From the NCBI GenBank assembly GCA_051649605.1, contig JBOFHK010000022.1, positions 1 to 64,000 on the forward strand: a stretch of DNA of 64,000 bases. Reading direction: 5' to 3'. The notes under the pieces are model-generated. The model was not told the DNA's origin, searched no databases, and saw only the letters and a list, made by a program, of their open reading frames with translations. This DNA is from Brevinema_A sp051649605 (GTDB lineage: Bacteria > Spirochaetota > Brevinematia > Brevinematales > Brevinemataceae). Of this stretch, positions 9,210 through 17,824 are shown one piece after another. The translations under genes and the position numbers were made by a program. How positions within the stretch are numbered: the stretch's first letter is position 1; every line of letters starts with the position of its first letter.

Positions 9210-9446
9210 ACCAGGTTTACACCGATTGGGTGCTAAATTTTCATTAATAACTGATTCTGCATAAGGCATACAACCAGGGCGACCACAAGCTCCACAATTG
9301 AAATGCGGTAAGATCTCATAAATCTGTGCAATACGAGGATCTACTTTAATATGAAATAGCTGTGTAACCAAAGAAATGGCAAGTCCTAATACAAGAGCCA
9401 CCACGCAAAGTATTGCTGTACCTATCAAAACACTTAAAAAATTCAT
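9165..9446 (-). CDS. rnfB: Short RnfB-like iron-sulfur membrane protein lacking the ferredoxin domain
   Basis: The 93-residue protein matches only the first half of RnfB: one N-terminal membrane helix (about residues 4-28), then EILPHFNCGACGRPGCMPYA and a fourth cysteine in NRCKPG, the four ligands of the first [4Fe-4S] cluster. RnfB is normally about 180 residues or longer and continues with two ferredoxin-type clusters. This one stops right after EAVAQKIIAILNQ, where the linker begins. The protein ends cleanly at a stop with no ferredoxin frame after it. It is last in the rnfD-G-E-A order, where rnfB belongs. It could pass electrons to the membrane subunits but lacks the usual entry module. 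Confidence 0.75.
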   Translation of the reverse strand: MNFLSVLIGTAILCVVALVLGLAISLVTQLFHIKVDPRIAQIYEILPHFNCGACGRPGCMPYAESVINENLAPNRCKPGKEAVAQKIIAILNQ

Positions 9447-9459
9447 TGTTCTTCTCCTA

Positions 9460-9651
9460 TTATTTTTTTAATAAAGCGAGGATCATTTCTGCTGTTTTAT
9501 TTTCATGCTCAGAACAGCCATGACTACAAGAGCCATCTCCCTTACAGGATTGAAATTTAAATCCCTTGGTAGCACTCCAAGAAAAAATAAAAGCAAGAAC
9601 ACTAACTCCGCATAATACCCCTAGCAATCCATAAATAGTATATAAAGGCAT
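9460..9651 (-). CDS. Small cysteine-rich single-helix membrane protein in the rnf operon
   Basis: The 63-residue protein has one membrane helix (about residues 4-25) followed by SCKGDGSCSHGCSEH, three cysteines and two histidines in a short soluble tail. It lies between rnfA (16 bases away) and the short rnfB (13 bases away), clearly in the same operon. Its topology recalls NqrM, a small Cys-containing protein needed to mature the iron centre of Na+-NQR, but the cysteine spacing does not allow a firm match. I infer metal or cluster handling for this complex. I do not recognise an exact family. Confidence 0.6.
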   Translation of the reverse strand: MPLYTIYGLLGVLCGVSVLAFIFSWSATKGFKFQSCKGDGSCSHGCSEHENKTAEMILALLKK

Positions 9652-9667
9652 AGTTTTCTCCTTATTG

Positions 9668-10255
9668 TTAATTTATAGAAAAACCGCTAAATCCAATAAA
9701 TGCAATAGAAATAATGGTAGCAATAAAAAATGCCAATGGAGCCCCTTGTACTGCTTTAGGGACAGGAGCATTTTTTACTTTTTCTAACATTCCTGCCATC
9801 ATAATTAATGCAAGTAAAAAACCTAAAGAAGCACAAAAAGCATACCAAATAGCACGCCCATAATCTAAACCTTCGGCAATTACGATTAATGCTATTCCTA
9901 ATATGATACAGTTTGTTGTAATTAATGGAAGATAAATCCCCAATGCTTTATATAAAGTAGGGGATACTTTTTTCATAATTGCTTCCAATATTTGAACACA
10001 AGATGCTATTACCAAAATAAATAACATTGTTTGTAGTACTTCTAAACCTAAAGGTACTAAAACTAAATGGTAAAGAGGCCAAGTGATCAGCACAGTTAGC
10101 ATCTGTACTCCTACTACGGTAATACCCATACCAATGGCATCGTTCATATTTTTTGTAACGCCAAAAAAAGGGCAAAGACCTAAAAATTTAGAAAAAACCA
10201 TATTTCCACTAAAAACAGCAGTAATAAATATAATTAAATAAGATGATTCAGCCAT
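9668..10255 (-). CDS. rnfA: Electron transport complex subunit RnfA / NqrE-like
   Basis: This 195-residue protein has six predicted membrane segments and the cluster-binding cysteine regions of the family: KFLGLCPFFGVTKN near residue 23 and PLITTNCIILGIAL near 110. RnfA and RnfE form a pseudo-symmetric membrane pair holding an iron centre that relays electrons while Na+ or H+ moves across the membrane. Length is normal for RnfA/NqrE. It follows the rnfE-like gene with only two bases between them. Confidence 0.9.
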   Translation of the reverse strand: MAESSYLIIFITAVFSGNMVFSKFLGLCPFFGVTKNMNDAIGMGITVVGVQMLTVLITWPLYHLVLVPLGLEVLQTMLFILVIASCVQILEAIMKKVSPTLYKALGIYLPLITTNCIILGIALIVIAEGLDYGRAIWYAFCASLGFLLALIMMAGMLEKVKNAPVPKAVQGAPLAFFIATIISIAFIGFSGFSIN

Positions 10256-10257
10256 AA

Positions 10258-11058
10258 TTATTCTCCTTGTTTTGCTTCATCTACTTGTTTAGATGTTGAC
10301 AATTTTTTCTTAGCTTTAACTAATGTTATCTGTTGTAAAATCGTCAGATAAAGCCCCATGACCAAAAATCCTCCTGGAGGTAGTTTCATTAATTGGAGAG
10401 GATCAGGAACGATATGAGCAATATTGTAAATCGTTAGATGTTGTGCGTCTAAATTGGGGTGAACTTCTGCGGAACCAAATAGATTTACCACATTAACAAA
10501 TGAATTACTAGGGTCTTGTAAAACAGGTTGGGTGAAATTTAATACGATTCCTACATTTTCTGCTATTTGAAAGGATAGTGTGCCGTTCCCTAATAATTCT
10601 CGTAATACTGCAATAGAAAGTAACGCCCCTGTATACCCTACTCCCATTCCTAATCCATCTAGCAGAGAGCGAAATACAGTATTTTTACTAGCAAACGCTT
10701 CTGCTCGACCTAAAATAATACAATTAACAACAATTAAAGGTAGATAAACTCCTAAAACACCATAAAGTGTAGGAGCATAACGCCGCATAAGAATTTCTAC
10801 AATAGAAGTAAAGCCCGCAATAGTAATAATAAATACAGGAACACGAACGGCATTTGGCGTCCAATTACGAAATATAGAAATAATAATATTAGAGCTTGTT
10901 AAGACACATAAAACAGCCAGTCCCATTGCTAGAGCACTAGAAACATTAGCAGACACAGCTAACGAAGAACATAGTCCAATGAGTAATACAAAAACAGGGT
11001 TCTCATTTAATAAACCTTTTTCAAATTCTGTCCATGGTGCATTTTTTTTTGATTTCAT
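10258..11058 (-). CDS. rnfE: Electron transport complex subunit RnfE / NqrD-like
   Basis: This 266-residue subunit is paralogous to the next gene (rnfA). It has the cysteine-bearing segments LLIGLCSSLAVSANV near residue 29 and PLIVVNCIILGRAEAFASKN near 107-126, where the latter is diagnostic of RnfE/NqrD. It is longer than the usual 200-230 residues because of a loop near residues 170-210 and a charged C-terminal tail. Start and the rnfG stop overlap (TAATG-like junction), which indicates translational coupling. Confidence 0.9.
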   Translation of the reverse strand: MKSKKNAPWTEFEKGLLNENPVFVLLIGLCSSLAVSANVSSALAMGLAVLCVLTSSNIIISIFRNWTPNAVRVPVFIITIAGFTSIVEILMRRYAPTLYGVLGVYLPLIVVNCIILGRAEAFASKNTVFRSLLDGLGMGVGYTGALLSIAVLRELLGNGTLSFQIAENVGIVLNFTQPVLQDPSNSFVNVVNLFGSAEVHPNLDAQHLTIYNIAHIVPDPLQLMKLPPGGFLVMGLYLTILQQITLVKAKKKLSTSKQVDEAKQGE

Positions 11059-11684
11059 TAGACCCCTCCTTCTACTATGTAGAGATCAAAAGCTTTAACA
11101 ATATTATTAACGATACTTCCTGAGCTAAATGATGCTCCAGAAATCATATCAATATCTTTAGGTTCCCATTCTGTACGATCTATCGGGATAGTTTCACGAG
11201 TACGCCCAATAAATTGATTTTGAAATTTTCTTTCAGATACTCGCTGACCTAAACCAGGTGTTTCTGTGGACACATCAATTACAGAAATCGCTTTTACCAT
11301 TTCCCCATCCGTACCGACAAGTGATTTTACAGAGCCACCAAATCCTCCTGAAGCAACTAACACAACAGTCATAACTGGTTCTTCCGTTACCACATCCGTC
11401 ACATAAAAACGCTCAATTTCGGTACCATTAAAATATTTTTTCAATTTTTTTTGATCATCCTCATGTAAAGAATCTAGATCTGATAGTTCAATATTTTTTT
11501 GTATTATATTATATTGCTCTGTTTCTCCGAGCATTTTTTCCACAGCTTTTAAAGGGTCTGGGGGTTCATAAGTCAGATAAAAAACAGATAACATCCCAAA
11601 CGCCATTACTCCTGTAAAAAAGGTTAAATATAAAACATTATAGAGGTGAAATAAAGGTGATCCTATTGGTACGTCTTTTAACAT
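11058..11684 (-). CDS. rnfG: Flavinylated electron transport subunit RnfG / NqrC-like
   Basis: This 208-residue protein has one N-terminal membrane helix and an extracytoplasmic FMN-binding domain. The covalent flavin motif D-x-x-S-G-A-(S/T) is present as DMISGASFSSGS near residues 178-189; here the acceptor position is serine where threonine is usual. GLGQRV near 146 also matches. ApbE, encoded at the start of this cluster, is the enzyme that attaches FMN to such motifs. The gene begins with SD-like AGGAGAAAAT. Confidence 0.9.
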   Translation of the reverse strand: MLKDVPIGSPLFHLYNVLYLTFFTGVMAFGMLSVFYLTYEPPDPLKAVEKMLGETEQYNIIQKNIELSDLDSLHEDDQKKLKKYFNGTEIERFYVTDVVTEEPVMTVVLVASGGFGGSVKSLVGTDGEMVKAISVIDVSTETPGLGQRVSERKFQNQFIGRTRETIPIDRTEWEPKDIDMISGASFSSGSIVNNIVKAFDLYIVEGGV

Positions 11685-11994
11685 ATATTTTCTCCTATTT
11701 TTTTATTTCTAATTTTAAGTTTACTGTGATTTATATAGAGAAATAGGTGGGTGATAATATTAGCCAACTAGTGTGCTTCTCAAATATAATCCATTTCTGT
11801 ATTATTTGCTATTTCAATATATCAGCTAATTTTCCACCTTTAAAAATCAATATATCTGCCCCATGTATAGAAAAAAGTTCATCATTCTCAAATTGCACTA
11901 AACAAGTATCATAAGAATTAGGCGTATAAATATTAAATATCTAGTGTTCAGATACTCTACGTAAAGAAAATATTTTAGTAGAATAGATTAAACA
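11685..11994 (-). pseudogene. Gap in the rnf operon with a small decayed coding remnant
   Basis: The 310 bases between rnfD and rnfG hold no intact gene. On the minus strand a stop-to-stop frame reads, in part, YDTCLVQFENDELFSIHGAD and ends KGGKLADILK. It has no start codon and looks like the end of a lost protein I cannot identify. The gap breaks an otherwise tight operon, so rnfG may have its own promoter or be reached by readthrough. Confidence 0.3.
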
Positions 11995-13263
11995 TTAATT
12001 ATTATAAACGGTTGGACTAATAAATGTTTTAAAAATAAACATCCCCACTAAAAAAACAGCAATAAATATCCCAACTCCAATCAAACATTTAGTAATTTGT
12101 TTAGCATATTTATAGTTTGGATTACATAATTTATCTAAAAATGGAATCGTTAAATTAGAACCCAATAGTCCAAAAGAAACTCCTTCTGGAAAAGAAAAGA
12201 CCAAACGAATCGAACTTACAATAGTAACAAAAATAAGAGAGTACAATACTTTTGCCTGTAGTGTACGAGGAGAACTTACAGGATCAGTTTCCATATAGAC
12301 AGATCCCATCATTGCTCCTCCCGCTAAAATCCAAATCATTGGATCACCAGCAAAAAATCCCAAAGGACCGAATTCTGCAGGTCCTAAACGAGTTGCTGAA
12401 AATACCCACCCAAAAATACCCATAAATACCCAAATCATCAAAGGAACAAGAGGGGTAATTACTTTTGTAAGTACTAAATACACGAATCCTAACAAAATTG
12501 CAAGTTTTGATGTTTCACCCAAAGTACCAGGAATATTCCCTAAAAATAAAGTCCAATAATCAAAAAATTCAGTGGGGTACATCATGCCTTCAGGCATCAC
12601 TCCACTTTTATACCAATTTTTAATTGTTTCTAAATAAGTTGTACCTGAAAGTACATCATAGTATGTATTAATCTCCTGAGAAAATGAATACGGTGCATGA
12701 GCTGGTTGTGCTGATAAGACTTGGTCATAGAATGGTAATGCCTTAACATCACGAACAAAGGTATATTGTACTGCTTCCCAATATGTAAGTCCTGCATATT
12801 CCATCAAATTTGGGATTGTAGGGCGGATTGCCGTAGCCCATAATCCAGGGAAACCTGCTACAGGCACTAATCTTCCTACAACAGCAGGATTAATTGGATT
12901 AAATCCTGCTCCTCCAAAAATTATTTTACCAACTGCAATACCTACCACACAAGTGATTAATAGCGGATAAATCCCTAATCCAGGACGCATATTAAGAGCA
13001 ATTACCATCCCTATTGCAATAGCAGTTAGATCTCCTAGCGTAGATTCTTTCTGCATTATTTTATTCAAAACCCACTCTGTAAGCATTGAAAATATAATAC
13101 AAGCAAATAAGGTTCGAAGCATTGCAAACCCAAAATAATAAAATCCTGCTGCTGTAGGAAATAGCATTGCAATAATGAAATGAATGATAATTTTTCTACT
13201 CAGGTTTGTCTTATCCGCATAAGGAAATTCCTGTAAAAGTTTTTCTGAATATATCTCTGCCAT
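11995..13263 (-). CDS. rnfD: Flavinylated membrane subunit RnfD / NqrB-like
   Basis: This 422-residue polytopic protein has the family signature GAGFNPINPAVVGRL near residue 120, the covalent FMN motif in YYDVLSGTTYLE near 200-208 (D-x-x-S-G-T-T), GNIPGTLGETSKLAI near 245 and METDPVSSPRT near 320. It is longer than many RnfD proteins and nearer NqrB in size because of an inserted soluble loop before the flavin site. Together with RnfG, E and A it forms the ion-translocating core. No rnfC or nqrA/nqrF is present in the window. It follows apbE by about 50 bases. Confidence 0.9.
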   Translation of the reverse strand: MAEIYSEKLLQEFPYADKTNLSRKIIIHFIIAMLFPTAAGFYYFGFAMLRTLFACIIFSMLTEWVLNKIMQKESTLGDLTAIAIGMVIALNMRPGLGIYPLLITCVVGIAVGKIIFGGAGFNPINPAVVGRLVPVAGFPGLWATAIRPTIPNLMEYAGLTYWEAVQYTFVRDVKALPFYDQVLSAQPAHAPYSFSQEINTYYDVLSGTTYLETIKNWYKSGVMPEGMMYPTEFFDYWTLFLGNIPGTLGETSKLAILLGFVYLVLTKVITPLVPLMIWVFMGIFGWVFSATRLGPAEFGPLGFFAGDPMIWILAGGAMMGSVYMETDPVSSPRTLQAKVLYSLIFVTIVSSIRLVFSFPEGVSFGLLGSNLTIPFLDKLCNPNYKYAKQITKCLIGVGIFIAVFLVGMFIFKTFISPTVYNN

Positions 13264-13314
13264 ATCCCCCCTCCATAATATTTATTTTAGAAATAATTTT
13301 CTAATTTATATTTT

Positions 13315-14337
13315 TTATTGTCTCTGTTGCCAAAATTCATTTACTTCGGATATTAGCTGATCTTGATCCCTTTCAATAAGAAAGAGAGAGAGGTTTCCGA
13401 AGTCTAATTTTGGTAATAAAGCAATTGTTTTCTCTTTACCTAATGATAAAAAAGTTGTTGCCAAGAGATCTGCCATTTCTGCACTACCATTAAGCACAAT
13501 ACTCACAGATGCCAAATTATGAGTTACTGGTGCTCCTGTTTTAGGATCAAAGATATGATGGTAATATTTCCCATCCTTTTCAAAATATTGCTCATAATCT
13601 CCAGAAGTGGCTATAGATTCCCCATCATAGAGAGAAATAATTTCTTGTACTGATTCGCCATTAGGATTACGAATACCCACTTTCCACGGAGTGCCATCAG
13701 GTTTGGAGCCATATACTCTAATATTTCCACCAGCATTTACAAAACCTGCACTAATATTAGAATTTTGTTTTAATATCTCTACTGCAACGTCAACAGCATA
13801 TCCTTTGGCTATAGCTCCTAAATCAAGTTGTACCTTATTACTAAGAATAATTCTATCATCCTTTAAATATACGTGTTCCATACCAACATTTTTAAGTGTT
13901 GCTTGAATCTCTTGATTGTCAGGTACTCTTTTTTGCTTATCTTGTAGGTAAAATCCCCAAAGTCGAATTAAAGGATAAACTGTTAAATCAAAAGCCCCAT
14001 CACTGAGCTGATACATATAAGTTGATAACTCAATTGAATTAGAAAGAATAGAAAAAACTTCTGGGTTATCCTTTTTATAAAGGATAGAATCTCGATTTAG
14101 CTGAGAAACAGCTCCTTCTCCAGCTGGAGATAATTCGTACTCTAGATAGTCTAACCTTTCCCATACCTGATCAATAAATACGTTGATTTTGTGTTTTGGT
14201 TGTAGAGAATATACAACAATATCAAAAACCGTATACATGAGTTTTTTTTGATATACATATCTTTTTATAGTGTTCGATGAACACTGCGAAAATTGTATTG
14301 TTAACAAAATAACGAATATTATCCGATAACAAGGCAT
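13315..14337 (-). CDS. apbE: FAD:protein FMN transferase ApbE, predicted lipoprotein
   Basis: This 340-residue ApbE begins with a lipoprotein signal (hydrophobic stretch then FSQC near residue 19), placing it on the outer face of the inner membrane. Family landmarks are LDLGAIAKGYAVD near 171, the GNIRVYGSKP region near 204, SGDYEQYFEKDGKYYHHIFD near 248 and MADLLATTFLSLG near 292. It transfers FMN from FAD to Ser/Thr in flavinylation motifs. Its targets RnfD and RnfG are next in the operon. A lipoprotein ApbE next to RNF genes fits known spirochaete arrangements. Confidence 0.93.
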   Translation of the reverse strand: MPCYRIIFVILLTIQFSQCSSNTIKRYVYQKKLMYTVFDIVVYSLQPKHKINVFIDQVWERLDYLEYELSPAGEGAVSQLNRDSILYKKDNPEVFSILSNSIELSTYMYQLSDGAFDLTVYPLIRLWGFYLQDKQKRVPDNQEIQATLKNVGMEHVYLKDDRIILSNKVQLDLGAIAKGYAVDVAVEILKQNSNISAGFVNAGGNIRVYGSKPDGTPWKVGIRNPNGESVQEIISLYDGESIATSGDYEQYFEKDGKYYHHIFDPKTGAPVTHNLASVSIVLNGSAEMADLLATTFLSLGKEKTIALLPKLDFGNLSLFLIERDQDQLISEVNEFWQQRQ

Positions 14338-14379
14338 GATAAATCCTTAATTATTTACTATGATATTTTATAATATAAA

Positions 14380-14408
14380 ATTATAGCAAATTTATTAAGT
14401 TAAATCAA
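14380..14408 (-). promoter_or_regulatory. Promoter of the apbE-rnf operon
   Basis: On the minus strand TTGATT (14408-14403), a 17-base spacer and TATAAT (14385-14380) lie about 40 bases before apbE. Confidence 0.6.
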
Positions 14409-14468
14409 GTTCATTGTTGAGATTTTTGTAAATATGTAACTTCTCACTTAGTGTTATTTCTAAAAAAA

Positions 14469-14497
14469 TTGACAATATCATAAAATTGTACTATAAT
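14469..14497 (+). promoter_or_regulatory. bioY promoter, full consensus
   Basis: TTGACA (14469-14474), a 17-base spacer and TATAAT (14492-14497) match the sigma70 consensus exactly. Transcription would start near 14503. No biotin-operator-like dyad is visible next to it. Confidence 0.8.
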
Positions 14498-14531
14498 ACC
14501 AAGATATATTTTTATAAAAAGGAGTATTTTT

Positions 14532-15095
14532 ATGTGGAGTTTTCAAAATCCTTTAACCATACCATATTTCTTAATCAATAAGAAAATAATGTTTATTACC
14601 CAAATATTTGTTGGCTCTCTAATTATGGCTACTTCGGCTCAAATTATTATCCCTTTTCCTTTCGTTCCCTTGACAGGTCAAAGCTTAGGGTTAATGATCG
14701 TTGCCCTTTCTATGAACCAACGTGCTGCTATTGCTAGTATAATCCTTTACCTTTCTGAAGGAGCGTTGGGATTACCAGTTTTTGCTGGAGGAACTAGTAT
14801 CGCCAACCTAGTTGGGCCTACTGGAGGCTATCTTTGGGGACTTATTCCTAGTGTTCTTGTAATAAGTTCTCTAAAAAATAATACCTATTTTAATTCTGTT
14901 GTAACTTCTCTGATTGCTCTATTGTCGGGATTGATTGTACTATTTGGTATTGGATTACTCCAGCTATCTCTTTTTGTTCCCCTAAATTTTGTATTATCTA
15001 TCGGGCTTTATCCATTCCTATTAGGTGAATTTATCAAGCTCCTGATCCTCGCATTGATTATAGCTAGAATTTCCTTATATCCTACTAAAAATTAA
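14532..15095 (+). CDS. bioY: Biotin transporter BioY (ECF S component)
   Basis: This 187-residue membrane protein shows the BioY hallmarks PFPFVPLTGQSLGLMIVAL near residue 42, YLSEGALGLPVFAGG near 75 and GPTGGYLWG near 95. BioY binds biotin in the membrane and works alone or with a shared ECF energising module. Full length for the family. It is a monocistronic gene with its own strong promoter, divergent from apbE and just upstream of tRNA-Ser. Confidence 0.92.
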   Translation: MWSFQNPLTIPYFLINKKIMFITQIFVGSLIMATSAQIIIPFPFVPLTGQSLGLMIVALSMNQRAAIASIILYLSEGALGLPVFAGGTSIANLVGPTGGYLWGLIPSVLVISSLKNNTYFNSVVTSLIALLSGLIVLFGIGLLQLSLFVPLNFVLSIGLYPFLLGEFIKLLILALIIARISLYPTKN

Positions 15096-15136
15096 AAGAT
15101 TTATCCATATATACTATAATTTTTGAATAATGACTA

Positions 15137-15165
15137 TTGACATTTATAAAAAGTTATAGTATAAT
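15137..15165 (+). promoter_or_regulatory. tRNA-Ser promoter, full consensus
   Basis: TTGACA (15137-15142), a 17-base spacer and TATAAT (15160-15165) lie 14 bases before the tRNA. Confidence 0.8.
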
Positions 15166-15179
15166 ATTGTGATAATTTT

Positions 15180-15269
15180 GGAGAGATGGCTGAGTGGTCG
15201 AAAGCGACTTCCTGCTAAGAAGTTGTCCTCGATATTAGGGGACCGAGGGTTCGAATCCCTCTCTCTCCG
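15180..15269 (+). tRNA. tRNA-Ser (GCU)
   Basis: A 90-nt class II tRNA. The acceptor stem pairs GGAGAGA (15180-15186) with TCTCTCC (15262-15268), discriminator G. The anticodon stem-loop ACTTC-CTGCTAA-GAAGT gives anticodon GCU for AGC/AGU serine codons. A long variable arm and the T-loop TTCGAAT (15250-15256) are present. CCA is not encoded. The accessory region begins just past its 3' end, a common insertion location. Confidence 0.95.
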
Positions 15270-15289
15270 AGTGACAGTCGTCACATCTC

Positions 15290-15325
15290 AGAAAAGCATC
15301 ACTATTTTGTGGTGCTTTTCTTTTT
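15290..15325 (+). terminator. Terminator after tRNA-Ser
   Basis: A 13-bp stem (15290-15302 with 15309-15321, one G-T pair) and a TATTTT loop are followed by a T-rich tract. A smaller dyad GTGACAGTCGTCAC (15271-15284) lies just before it. Confidence 0.75.
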
Positions 15326-15463
15326 CTCTCGCCGTACACGGGGACACGGACTTGTATACATAGATACGACAAACTTTTGAGAATCTCATTCTGAGAAAAT
15401 TGGTCGCCATACGCATGTACTTCTCAAAACTGATTTTGCTCGGTCCCATACTATGAAAAATCT

Positions 15464-15498
15464 AAAAAACAGCACCACAAATTTATGGGGCTGTTTTG
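15464..15498 (-). terminator. Terminator for the recombinase operon
   Basis: An interrupted stem made from AAAACAGC-CC arms, followed on the minus strand by TTTTTT, lies about 20 bases past the frameshifted recombinase tail. Confidence 0.5.
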
Positions 15499-15515
15499 AT
15501 TTCATGTATCATCAT

Positions 15516-17272
15516 TTATAATCCAAGTTGTTTTTCTTGCTCAATAAAATCCATACTCGTCACTATTCTCAAATGATGACTCGTTAGTATATCAGCACGC
15601 TCCCCCATCAAAATCATCTTTTGTATTCTAGGCGATAAAAATCTTAATTTTAACACCTTAGAAATATAGCTCGTACTCACTTTTTCTTGCTCAGCAATTT
15701 CTTTGATACTTACGCTATTTTCAATCTCACCACTCCATTCCCATGCTTTCTTTAATACTTTAATAGTTCAATTAAACCTTCATTCTTCTGCTTATTATCA
15801 CCACCAATAATTAAGCTTTTCCCTTGATTCACTCTTTTTAATTCACATGGCAAAATAATAATCTCACATTCATTCTCATCGATAGGTAGTACCTCATAAT
15901 TGTTAATATCTTGTTTTGTGACAATTAAATCAAATAATTCTTGAAGTGAGCTTGAATTGATATAGTAGATAATATTAATATGAGAAATTATCACTTTATG
16001 AATAATTACTCTTACAATAAAGTGCGTTTCCTTATTTTGAGTCCTCACTATTGCACCTCCTGTGCGTTCGGACACTTCAGACATCGTGTCTTTGAAATTC
16101 CATGATCCTAGATAATTTTCTAGGTTCTTTTTATACAACTCGTACTGCTCAATACTGTAATTTTCTAGTTTAAGATGATCCAATAATTTTTGCTTTATAA
16201 GTTGAATCGAATGCTCCTCTAATTCCGTTGCAGGCACTTGAGGAAGCGATCCCGCAAGCTCTTTTTGTTTCTTTAGATAGGCTTGCGATAGATAATATCT
16301 ATAACGTTTTCCCTTCTTGACAGCATGAGATGGCGACATTATAAAATCATTGTCATCGTATAATTTGCTTGCTAGTAGCGAGGGTTGTTTAGATTTGTAT
16401 CTTCTCTTATGAGAGTTACAATTTTCTGCTAATAACTCTTGTACTTGCTTAAATATTTCAAGGTCAATTATTGGTTCGTGGATACCGTCGTACACTTGTC
16501 CTTTGTGTTCAATTTTACAAATATAAACCTTTCTTTTTAATAACTGGTATAAATTACCAGCTGTGAACGGCTTTCCATTCCTTGTGAATATTTGTTCATA
16601 TTTCAATCGATGCATCAGCTCCTGTACACTCTTAAGCTCTAAATACAACTCAAAGATTCTCCTAAGTTTCACAGTTTCCTCTTCATGAGGAACTAACTTT
16701 TTCGACCCTGTTGCTAGCTCTGGATTACTTAAAACTGCCTTATATCCAAAACTAGTCTGTCCACCACTACCCCACATTCCCTTCCTTGCTGTAGCCAACT
16801 TCTTGTCTCTAATCCTCTCACCTGTAACTTCTCGTTCAAATTGAGCAAATGATAATAACATATTCAAAGTCAATCTTCCCATACTTGTACTTGTATTGAA
16901 TTGTTGAGTAATTGATACAAAGGAAGTTCGATATTTATCAAAAACCTCTACCAATTTTGAAAAATCGTGCAAACTCCTCGTCAAGCGATCAATCTTATAG
17001 ACAACGATCATATCTACCAAGCCGTCTTTTATATCTTGCAACAATTCTTTAATAGCGGGGCGTTCTAAAGTACCTCCACTAATCCCCCCATCACTATATT
17101 CCTTTTCAACTAATACCCAACCTGCATGTGATTCCGTGCCGTGTTTTTGTGATCTGATATAAGCTTCGCAAGCTTCTCTCTGAGCATCCAAGGAATTAAA
17201 ATCTAATTCCAATCCTTCCTCAGAAGATTTCCTTGTATATATTGCTGCCTTAATAACTTTTTTATCTGCCAT
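15516..17272 (-). pseudogene. Large serine recombinase, frameshifted near its C-terminus
   Basis: The intact frame (17272 to 15752) gives 506 residues. It starts with a resolvase-type catalytic domain (IYTRKSSEEG with the nucleophilic serine region, VVYKIDRLTRS near 92, FAQFEREVTGERIRDK near 142), then a recombinase domain and a linker. It ends abruptly at ELLKY. The next frame continues with IKVLKKAWEW and an HTH-like stretch SIKEIAEQEKVSTSYISKVL, then LSPRIQKMILMGERADIL, ending at 15516. That tail is the usual C-terminus of this phage recombinase group. So one gene of about 590 codons has been broken by an indel near 15765-15775. The catalytic part may still be made. Confidence 0.8.
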
Positions 17273-17286
17273 AATTTCCTCCTATT

Positions 17287-17481
17287 CTAGGACTCCATAT
17301 GATCAAGTAGCGTGGCTACAAGATGATTATAATCACTACTCATTGCTTCATTCAAAACCTCTTGAATCCATTCTTTGCTAAATCCTTGTTCTCTAGCTAA
17401 TTTCTGAAAATATCCCATCAACATAAAAGCATTTCCGTCAACACCATCAAACGATCCCTTTACGTATCTTTTTTCTTGCAT
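17287..17481 (-). CDS. Small phage-type conserved protein
   Basis: From the ATG preceded by AAGGAG (17481) the protein has 64 residues, MQEKRYVKGS followed by GVDGNAFMLMGYFQKLAREQ. This GVDGNAF-L-G pattern with a downstream acidic helix (EAMSSDYNHL) is common in small phage and mobile-element proteins beside serine recombinases. No function is established. It lies 14 bases before the recombinase, clearly co-transcribed. A longer start at 17520 is possible but has a weaker ribosome site. Confidence 0.6.
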   Translation of the reverse strand: MQEKRYVKGSFDGVDGNAFMLMGYFQKLAREQGFSKEWIQEVLNEAMSSDYNHLVATLLDHMES

Positions 17482-17491
17482 CTTATTCTCC

Positions 17492-17824
17492 TTATTTACA
17501 ACCAAAGAATAGTTTTCCATTCCAATTTGTCCCCGTGATTTCTCTTGCTATCTTTGATAAACTTTTATACTTTATTCCCATATAAAAAAAGTCTCCATCA
17601 TTGATGGAGACTTCATATTTCTTGCCTTGGTATTCTCTCACGAATGTGCCGTTCGATCCACTAATAAAAGTAGGTTTACTTTTTAATAATTGTTGTAACT
17701 CTTTTAATCCTTGCTTGCTAACTTGTTCATACCAAAAAATATACTTCTCTAGCATCACTTTTGACATATTGTTTGGTGCTTCTTTACCCACGAGTTTTTT
17801 ATATTTTTCTCTTAATTTATCCAT
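17492..17824 (-). CDS. DUF2924 family phage protein
   Basis: The 110-residue protein matches DUF2924: GTFVREYQGKKYEVSINDGD then FFYMGIKYKSLSKIAREITG, TNWNGKLFFG at the end, where the family has a G-T-x-W-x-G-x-x-F-F-G ending. DUF2924 genes usually sit next to serine recombinases in prophages of Gram-negative bacteria, as here. Molecular role is unknown. It overlaps the KilA-N-like gene by 8 bases and the long form of the next gene by 29. Confidence 0.8.
   Translation of the reverse strand: MDKLREKYKKLVGKEAPNNMSKVMLEKYIFWYEQVSKQGLKELQQLLKSKPTFISGSNGTFVREYQGKKYEVSINDGDFFYMGIKYKSLSKIAREITGTNWNGKLFFGCK

Noticed and set aside
9165..14337. Na+-NQR operon
   Set aside because: No nqrA or nqrF is present, and the order D-G-E-A-B with an RnfB-like end fits RNF better, though NqrB-like length of RnfD is noted.
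15180..15269. Direct repeat of the tRNA-Ser 3' end as an att site at the far side of the accessory region
   Set aside because: I looked for the 3' end sequence TCGAATCCCTCTCTCTCC further right and did not find a second copy by eye. A systematic search would be needed.
17591..17611. Hairpin GTCTCCATCATTGATGGAGAC as a terminator
   Set aside because: It lies inside the DUF2924 coding sequence and encodes conserved residues (SINDGD).
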